This document shows positions 14,601-18,646 of a stretch of 18,646 bases of DNA, one piece after another (position 1 is the first letter of the stretch; each line of letters opens with the position of its first letter). Source of the DNA: OFTM10 sp964196195 (GTDB lineage Bacteria > Actinomycetota > Acidimicrobiia > Acidimicrobiales > Aldehydirespiratoraceae); assembly GCA_964196195.1 (NCBI GenBank), contig CAXMSE010000021.1, forward strand, positions 1 to 18,646, in the 5' to 3' direction. The notes below the pieces were generated by a model that was not told the origin of the DNA, searched no databases, and was given only the letters and a program-made list of their open reading frames with translations. The position numbers and the translations under genes were made by a program.

Positions 14601-15221
14601 CGTGATGGTGTCAGACAGTTGGGATGGGATTTCGATGTCGCGGATCTCCGGATACCGCTCTGCGACTATGTCGATGTAGGCGGGCAGGTAGTCCGATGCG
14701 TCATCCATGGCATCGAAGAACCACTGGATGTTCGGCTTCGCCATGCCTTCGAGGTTGTAGCCCACGCTCATGTTGAAGATCATGCCGGGGCGCTCCCCGT
14801 GCCAGCCGAACTTGTGGTGCAGAGTGTGGATAAGAACCCAGGCGCGCAGGTATTCATCGAAGGACTCATAGACCTTCAACTCCTGAGACCACTCCACGTT
14901 GTAGCCCTCGTCCTGGACGTCGATGCACGGCTTGGCGACGTCGAGTTCGTCGAGGGTCTGGACGGTCTTCAGCTCGAGGAAGCGAGCGCCAGCCAGCCAA
15001 GACACGATGATGTTCTGTGCCATCTGGGTCGCGGGTCCAGCAGCCACGCCGAAGGGGGTATCGAGTTCGACGCCGTACTTCGTGGTGCGAAAGCGATGAT
15101 CGGCATTGGGCACGAAGAATGCGGACTGAGGGACGCCGAACAATGCGTCTTTGTGTTCCAGTTCGTCGAACACCCAGTTGGTGAGCTGTTCCATCGAGAT
15201 GGGATGGAATCGATCGGACAT
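11652..15221 (-). CDS. ygfK: YgfK-like iron-sulfur flavoprotein (putative selenate reductase subunit family)
   Basis: This 1189-residue protein has the YgfK architecture. Residues 1-470 are a dihydroorotate/dihydropyrimidine-dehydrogenase-like barrel with SVGYNLEG, STMHGCPPEEIE and a KCNPTLLG strand. Residues 520-600 are a GltD/DPD-type 4Fe-4S domain with cysteines C524, C529, C533, C572, C576 and C580. Residues 615-925 are a tandem FAD and NAD(P)H module, with GAGPAG at 622-627, GAGDTAMD at 753-760 and the GGDAAADGPSSIVKAAADG FAD tail. A ferredoxin-like C-terminus has C989, C992, C996, C999, C1003 and C1053, C1056, C1059, C1063. It is about 150 residues longer than E. coli YgfK (about 1030). 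In known clusters YgfK passes electrons in selenium-dependent molybdenum hydroxylase or purine catabolism; the exact reaction is unsettled. ATG 15221 has GGAAGGGA upstream. The gene follows the SsnA-like gene by 21 bases, so they form one operon. Confidence 0.92.
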   Translation of the reverse strand: MSDRFHPISMEQLTNWVFDELEHKDALFGVPQSAFFVPNADHRFRTTKYGVELDTPFGVAAGPATQMAQNIIVSWLAGARFLELKTVQTLDELDVAKPCIDVQDEGYNVEWSQELKVYESFDEYLRAWVLIHTLHHKFGWHGERPGMIFNMSVGYNLEGMAKPNIQWFFDAMDDASDYLPAYIDIVAERYPEIRDIEIPSQLSDTITLSTMHGCPPEEIEKISLYLLEERGLHTSVKCNPTLLGADRVRTILNKDLGFTDVPVPDEAFGHDLMYVDAVPMLHNLRRVAAARDLTFGVKLSNTLEVDNWRTVFEGDDMMYLSGRALHAVTANLASKLSEEYRGDLLMSFAGGADCFNVADLIGSGMKTITVCSDLLKTGGYLRMLQYMENLDAAMGEVEAVDIADFIMKSAISQPNFDEFPLSLRDAAISGSGLELPRDRCNELYEVLKQPMAGRTAVSVVEEWATAAGFDAVRVEVIAQLTLKTLARINLRQRADDVRTDWRYQKHSFRMDRSKTQRKLEYFDCIEAPCLDECPVDQKVPQYMGAVRSGEFAEAVKLTREDNPLPTILGRVCDHLCENTCIRTHLDEPLAIRHMKRFIMSHEDQPVVIGQKPAELGRVAIVGAGPAGIAAARELGYAGFGVTIFEAHPYSGGMAGGAIPTYRLPRVEIDQDMAILDELGVEVRYSQKAGTDFTIEDLRNDGYIAVIVAVGAQLAKRLGLPGEDTEGVIDGISFLRSVREGTPMPIGSRVGVIGAGDTAMDCIRSARRVGADEVNLIYRRTIDQMPADPEEIHASIEEGINIIELATPTALKVGDGRLQALVCTRTEYRGERDASGRNIPFAVPESEFDLPLDTLILAISQHSVLDFFGDTPPDLNRWGYIEVDPLTHESSIAGLYSGGDAAADGPSSIVKAAADGKTIAKAIIAKHTSDEPTIERAVASSIDLQGLMVRRARREYRVPIQFTALDQRDGFDETVLNFTPEEAMAEAGRCLDCHEICSLCVGVCPNMALLTYEMDAVVADLPTLQMVDGQVIVNDARDFEATQGLQIAVLTDFCNECGNCETVCPTSGSPYRDKPRLYLDRADFEAQTDNAFMLLGESAMESRIDGETHRIEVNGHVNYTSPAFTAILHPDSFQLVAASAGDAIVDGDQLSLEPAAVMATLLAGLSGSQPHLPVHDQSGTFISHPGYSED

Positions 15222-15242
15222 GTCTTGGATTCCCTTCCGTTG

Positions 15243-16265
15243 TCAGAGTTCGGCGTGCAGCCGTACAGCTTGCTCTTTGGCCTTGGCCCGCACTTCCGCG
15301 GCATCGACCCGAGTGGTCTTGCCATCGGCGAAGACAGTCTGATCATTGATCGTGATCTCCACTGGCATGACCCCGGGAGTAAACGCCAAATGCCAGGGAT
15401 CCATTGGTTCATATGACCACGTCACCTCGTCGCTACGCGCCTCGGGCATGAGATCCCAGCCCTTGGCCAACCACGACCACGCGTCATCGGGACCGCTCGT
15501 GATATCTACCGAGCGCTGCATCACATAAGCGAGTCGAAAGGCTTCGATCATGTTGGCACCGATGCCATCGGTTCCAAGTGCAACGGGATTCTCGAACCTG
15601 GCCGGATTCGCATAGCCCACAGAGTTGTTCAGGTTCGACCGCGGGTTGTGCACGATGGTGCCCTGCAAGCCGTGGTCGTCGGGCAGATGTACGCCGTGAA
15701 TCAGAAGCCACTTGTCGTTGGTCAACCCCTCTAGACGGTTTGTCGCATCGACATCGTCGGTCCCTTCAGCCACATGGATATGGACACCTACGCCAAGATC
15801 ATCGGCCAGCCCGGCTGCGGCCTCGAGCGACTCGTCGGTGCAGGTGAACGAGGCATGCACACCCACGTAACCGTGACCACCGGCTTTGATGAAACGCTCA
15901 TTCTCCGCGAGTCCGCGCCTCGCTCCGTCGGCGCCGTGGCGATCAGTGATTCCGTACGTGGTGTTGATGCGCACCCCGACCTCGGCGCATGCGTCCGCGA
16001 TCACGTCGAGGCTGCCCTCGATCGCATTCGGGGACTCATGGTGATCGATGATGGCGGTCGTGCCGTTCTCGAGGGCTTCGACCGCTCCGAGCATCGCCGA
16101 CCAGCGCAACATCTCGAGATCGAGCGCGACATCGAGGCGCCACCACACCTGCTCGAGAACCTCCTGGAAACTGGTGGGTGTCTTTGGTGGCGGCGGCATT
16201 CCCCGCGCCAGCGTCGAGTACAGATGGTGGTGAGAACACACAAGGCCAGGCGTGGTTGTGGTCAT
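15243..16265 (-). CDS. ssnA: SsnA-like amidohydrolase, apparently missing its N-terminal segment
   Basis: This is an amidohydrolase-superfamily TIM-barrel enzyme of the SsnA (putative chlorohydrolase/aminohydrolase) group. From ATG 16265 the product has 340 residues. Motif order fits: PGLVCSHHH at the start with metal ligands H12 and H14, HIHVAEG with H164 and E167, LIHGVHL with H190, the SsnA-type NPRSNLNNSVGY, and LGTDGIG with D233. Family members usually run about 440 residues and begin with some 55-60 residues of beta-sandwich before PGLVxxHxH; here that part is absent. GTG 16283 is also possible (six more residues) but does not restore it. A TTGACA and a -10-like TACGTT lie just upstream, with ATG 16265 in leaderless position. 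The following gene is YgfK-like, the known partner. The barrel is complete, so it may still fold, but function is doubtful without the sandwich. Confidence 0.85.
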   Translation of the reverse strand: MTTTTPGLVCSHHHLYSTLARGMPPPPKTPTSFQEVLEQVWWRLDVALDLEMLRWSAMLGAVEALENGTTAIIDHHESPNAIEGSLDVIADACAEVGVRINTTYGITDRHGADGARRGLAENERFIKAGGHGYVGVHASFTCTDESLEAAAGLADDLGVGVHIHVAEGTDDVDATNRLEGLTNDKWLLIHGVHLPDDHGLQGTIVHNPRSNLNNSVGYANPARFENPVALGTDGIGANMIEAFRLAYVMQRSVDITSGPDDAWSWLAKGWDLMPEARSDEVTWSYEPMDPWHLAFTPGVMPVEITINDQTVFADGKTTRVDAAEVRAKAKEQAVRLHAEL

Positions 16266-16271
16266 TTCATC

Positions 16272-16302
16272 AACGTAGTCCACCGGCTTAACATTTTGTC
16301 AA
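16272..16302 (-). promoter_or_regulatory. Candidate promoter of the ssnA-ygfK unit
   Basis: A perfect TTGACA -35 (16302-16297), a 19-base spacer and TACGTT (16277-16272) lie 6 bases before ATG 16265. The AT-rich stretch is out of character with its surroundings and follows the recombinase relic. The spacing is 2 bases longer than ideal. Confidence 0.4.
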
Positions 16303-16386
16303 GACGCGTGAAACCCAGAAGGATCTGGCGATAGGGGTTGGCAGGCCGGGCCAGCCTGCTGTGAGTCCCATGTCGTGGCGTAGGTC

Positions 16387-16720
16387 GGCGTGGGCTCCTG
16401 GGATGTTCCCGCGGGGGTCAAAGCCGCCGAGACTGCACTTCGGCCCAAGACGTCAGACGGTCGACTCACCAGCGCAGAGACCAGAGACCTCGTTAGCCAA
16501 CTCAAGGGCATCGTCGCCATTCCGGCGAACGCCCGACCCCGTAGATCGCAAAGCCGTCCACAGTGAACTCAACCTCTCTGTCGGCTACCACAACGACGGA
16601 CGCATGCCGGTCTCAGCAGGACTCGACGCGTCTACTAACAAGTGTCTCGGAGGGGGACCTCGACCCCCGCTCGGGCCGATCAACGGCGCGCATAAGATTG
16701 CGCGACTTCGCCCCGTCATC
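16387..16720 (+). pseudogene. Frameshifted C-terminal relic of a serine recombinase
   Basis: The plus strand codes VKAAETALRPK, then DGRLTSAETRDLVSQLKGIV (up to about 16520), then, after a frameshift, DPVDRKAVHSELNLSVGYHN and DGRMPVSAGLDASTNK. This matches the C-terminal pattern of large actinobacterial serine recombinases (LTxxExRxLVxxLxxIVxxL, then ADPxDKxxxYxxLxLxxTYxxDGRxxVxA). No resolvase catalytic domain is present, so only the last 100 or so codons remain. It lies directly upstream of the SDR gene and divergent from ssnA. Together with the T-arm-like hairpin at its end it fills most of the 480-base gap 16266-16745. The remaining part, 16303-16386, shows no recognisable gene. Confidence 0.5.
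16652..16668 (-). other. tRNA T-arm-like hairpin, possible attachment-site scar
   Basis: On the minus strand GGGGG, a 7-base loop TCGAGGT and CCCCC, followed by CTCCGAG, resemble the 3' end of a tRNA gene with one T missing from the TTCGA loop. No complete tRNA cloverleaf can be drawn. It sits where the recombinase relic ends, as expected if an integrating element once used a tRNA 3' end. Confidence 0.3.
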
Positions 16721-16745
16721 GGCGAGCCCTGCGTGCGAGGAACAA

Positions 16746-17537
16746 ATGACCATGACTACGTACCGGTTCGAAGACAATGTCGTGTTGATCACAGGCGCGG
16801 CAACCGGCATAGGTCGAGCGACCGCGATCCGGTTTGCCGCCGAAGGCGCGAACATCGCCTGCCTCGACATCGACCCCGACGAGAACGCTGCAACGACCGC
16901 CAAGGTCGAGACCCACGGAGTCCACGCGCTCGCGCTGCATTGCGACGTTCGTTCCCGAGCCAGTCAACAGGAAGCGTTCGAGGCCGCGCTGCAGCGCTGG
17001 GGGAAGATCGACACCGTCGTAGCCAGCGCAGGCATCACCGTGACCGGTCCCATATCGGAGATTCCGATGGAGCGGTGGCAGAACATCTTGGCCATCAACC
17101 TCACCGGCGTTCTGATCTCAAACAGCCTTGCTGCGCCGATCATGACCCAACAGGGCCGCGGTTCAATAATCAACGTCTCCTCTGTGGCTGGAAAGACAAG
17201 CTGGCCGGGAACCGCAGAATACTCTGCCACCAAGAGTGGCGTCATTGGCATTACCCGCTCCGCGGCGATGGAGCTGGGATCCGCAGGCGTCACTGTCAAT
17301 GCCGTATGTCCTGGCAACACGCTCACACCGATGGGGCAAAGGGTTGCCGCCGACGTCAGCAGCAGGTTGGGGATGACACCGCAGGAGTGGTTGGAGATGC
17401 GCGCCAATGACACAGCAGTGAAGCGGCTCGCCGAACCCGAGGAGATAGCGGGCGCGATCGCCTTCCTTGCCAGTGATGACGCGCGTTTCATCACGGGTCA
17501 GGCGATCGTGGTTGACGGCGGCATAGTCCTTAGTTGA
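16746..17537 (+). CDS. Classical SDR-family oxidoreductase (3-oxoacyl-ACP reductase-like)
   Basis: The 263-residue product is a cytosolic short-chain dehydrogenase. Residues 16-23 are TGAATGIG (cofactor loop), D41 after beta2 favours NAD(H), ASAG at 93-96 stands where NAG is usual, N118 lies in the INLTG strand, NVSS at 143-146 holds the catalytic serine, and Y159/K163 form the YSATK active site. PGNTLTPM (189-196) and the C-terminal GQAIVVDGG (251-259) complete the classical pattern. The length is typical. ATG 16746 is chosen because GAGG lies 5 bases upstream; the open frame reaches back to 16563, but that segment is the recombinase relic. The substrate is not identifiable (sugar alcohol, ketoacyl or steroid-like). 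It ends 52 bases before a strong terminator hairpin. Confidence 0.92.
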   Translation: MTMTTYRFEDNVVLITGAATGIGRATAIRFAAEGANIACLDIDPDENAATTAKVETHGVHALALHCDVRSRASQQEAFEAALQRWGKIDTVVASAGITVTGPISEIPMERWQNILAINLTGVLISNSLAAPIMTQQGRGSIINVSSVAGKTSWPGTAEYSATKSGVIGITRSAAMELGSAGVTVNAVCPGNTLTPMGQRVAADVSSRLGMTPQEWLEMRANDTAVKRLAEPEEIAGAIAFLASDDARFITGQAIVVDGGIVLS

Positions 17538-17588
17538 GCGGATAGGACGCGGGTTCGCACTGGTTCAACCGCCGCCGCCTCTTTCACG

Positions 17589-17617
17589 AACTCGGCCGGA
17601 TCCCGCCGGCAGAGTTT
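17589..17617. terminator. Bidirectional hairpin terminator between SDR and Mrp genes
   Basis: AACTC-G-GCCGG (17589-17599), loop ATCCCG, CCGGC-A-GAGTT (17606-17616) give two 5-bp stems separated by one G-A mismatch, followed by a T at 17617. The convergent position between two stop codons fits termination from both sides. Confidence 0.6.
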
Positions 17618-17646
17618 CGAGGACCAGCACTACCGTCAGAACTCCT

Positions 17647-17668
17647 CAGGCCACCAGGCCACCAGGCC
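17647..17668. repeat. Short tandem repeat, 8-bp unit CAGGCCAC
   Basis: CAGGCCAC at 17647-17654 and 17655-17662 is followed by a partial CAGGCC to 17668 (2.75 copies), in the gap between the terminator and the Mrp gene. No function is evident. Confidence 0.6.
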
Positions 17669-17683
17669 AATACTCAACGAGTT

Positions 17684-18646
17684 TCACCGAGACTCGGCTC
17701 TTTTGCGGGCACCTTCGATGTCGGCGCCGGCACGGACCAATGCCCCGCGGAGGCTGCACTCCGCGATCTCAACCGGGGGCGCCACATCGCTAACAACAAT
17801 GTCAGCGAGGTCTCGGTACACGAGACCGGCCGGTGAGCGGGGGTGCGCTAGGGCAACCGGTGATCCGCTGTCGCCACCGGCGGCCACGGCTGCGTCGAGC
17901 GGAATCGACGCGAGGAGGGGAACACCGATGTCGTCGGCGAGCTGCTGGCCGCCTCCCGAGCCGAAAATCGCGGTAACGGTGCCGTCGGCATTGACGGTGG
18001 GGCCCATGTTTTCGATGACGCCAGCAACTCGGAGAAAGCCCTTTCGCGCCATATCCGCGGCACGGGCCGCGACTTGCTGGGCGGCAGTGGCCGGGGTGGT
18101 GACGATCACCACGTCGGTCCTCGGCAGCATGCGGGCGAGACCCATCTGGACATCGGATGTTCCCGGTGGCATGTCGATGAGCAGGTAGTCGAGATCGCCC
18201 CACTGGACGTCTTCGAGGAAGTGCTGGACGGCGCGGTTGAGCATCAGGCCTCGCCACATGATTGCTTCGGTTTCGTTCGCCCCGGCAATGGAACCCATCG
18301 ATACGACGCGCAGCGTCCCTTCGCCGACCGGTCGGACGACGGGCTTCATTAGTGTCTTGCCTTCACCGGCGCGCTCACCCTCGATCGAGTTGTCGATACC
18401 GAGCAGCCGCGGCATCGAGAAACCGCCGACATCTGCGTCCAAAACACCTACGGTGAAGCCCCGGTCGGCCAAGAGAACAGCGAGGTTGGCGGTGACCGAT
18501 GACTTGCCGACCCCACCCTTCCCCGACGCGATGGCCAGGATTCGACAGGTGGCCGGAATGTCGGTCTGCACGGCGTTGTCACGCGCCTTCCAGCGGGCCC
18601 GTGACATCACGTCGCTGCGTTCATCGGAGGTCATCTCACCAAAATG
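17684..18646 (-). CDS. Mrp/ApbC-type iron-sulfur carrier P-loop ATPase (5' end outside window)
   Basis: This is a cytosolic MinD/Mrp-family ATPase thought to carry and transfer Fe-S clusters. Counted from ATG 18634: deviant Walker A SGKGGVGKSS at 37-46, switch I region DADVGGFSMPRLLG at 66-79, Walker B region LLIDMPPGTSD near 150-160, and ENMG plus the FGSGGGQQLADD block. The CxxC cluster-binding pair of E. coli Mrp, normally just after ENM, is replaced by GPTVNADGT, as I recall for many actinobacterial members. The frame is open upstream of ATG 18634 (HFGE) to the window edge, and the segment MTSDERSDVMSRARWK looks like the linker behind a MIP18/DUF59 domain. The true start is therefore probably beyond 18646 and at least 320 residues are visible. 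It converges on the SDR gene. Confidence 0.9.
   Translation of the reverse strand, partial: HFGEMTSDERSDVMSRARWKARDNAVQTDIPATCRILAIASGKGGVGKSSVTANLAVLLADRGFTVGVLDADVGGFSMPRLLGIDNSIEGERAGEGKTLMKPVVRPVGEGTLRVVSMGSIAGANETEAIMWRGLMLNRAVQHFLEDVQWGDLDYLLIDMPPGTSDVQMGLARMLPRTDVVIVTTPATAAQQVAARAADMARKGFLRVAGVIENMGPTVNADGTVTAIFGSGGGQQLADDIGVPLLASIPLDAAVAAGGDSGSPVALAHPRSPAGLVYRDLADIVVSDVAPPVEIAECSLRGALVRAGADIEGARKRAESR

Noticed and set aside
14244..15416. 390-codon plus-strand open frame
   Set aside because: It is antisense to the YgfK-like gene and the SsnA-like 3' end, with low-complexity translation and no motif. It is a GC-driven shadow.
16299..16520. Minus-strand open frame upstream of ssnA that might supply the missing SsnA N-terminus
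   Set aside because: Neither this frame nor the adjacent one reads as beta-sandwich sequence, and a TAA lies between 16290 and the ssnA start. It is better explained as antisense to the recombinase relic.
17647..17668. Start of a CRISPR-like or regulatory repeat array
   Set aside because: The unit is only 8 bp with fewer than three copies and no spacers.

Overview
The window is GC-rich, uses many GTG starts, and has short intergenic gaps and several genes whose -10 box lies only 6-8 bases before the ATG (leaderless style). Protein styles (Mrp without CxxC, tandem YCII domains, HisKA kinase with HAMP) fit Actinomycetota. An Acidimicrobiia-like bacterium is my best guess, but nothing here proves the class.

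Layout. 1-2114 (minus): an SLC13/DASS permease overlaps by GTGA with a response regulator that runs into a cNMP-binding-like domain and off the window. 2241-2342 (minus): a 33-residue lysine-rich mini-protein gene. 2475-4934: a methyltransferase (minus) diverges from an alpha/beta-hydrolase-methyltransferase fusion (plus), whose apparent start (strong SD plus ATG) is followed at once by an in-frame TGA. 5007-6066: two flavodoxin-fold NAD(P)H oxidoreductase-like genes converge and overlap by 14 bases. 6082-7911 (minus): a small ORF broken by a TGA, then a histidine kinase with an apparent 1-base frameshift in its first membrane helix and no adjacent response regulator. 7989-9907: an extended SDR/epimerase (minus) and a double YCII-domain protein (plus). 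10000-11313 (minus): an alkyl-sulfatase-type metallo-beta-lactamase-fold hydrolase.

11349-16720 looks like an accessory block: an IS110-type transposase relic, then a two-gene minus-strand unit of an SsnA-like amidohydrolase and a 1189-residue YgfK-like iron-sulfur flavoprotein, then a plus-strand serine-recombinase C-terminal relic with a tRNA T-arm-like hairpin. YgfK and SsnA are partners in selenium-dependent molybdenum hydroxylase / purine-degradation clusters. Here no hydroxylase, selD or other pathway gene is in view, and SsnA lacks the N-terminal strands expected before its HxH motif. 16746-18646: a classical SDR dehydrogenase (plus) and an Mrp/ApbC-type P-loop ATPase (minus, running off the right edge), converging on a hairpin terminator.

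The most notable points are the YgfK-SsnA unit between mobile-element relics, the truncated SsnA start with a new promoter-like sequence, the hydrolase-methyltransferase fusion, and a cluster of 5' reading-frame lesions between 3477 and 7911 that are either real decay or assembly errors.
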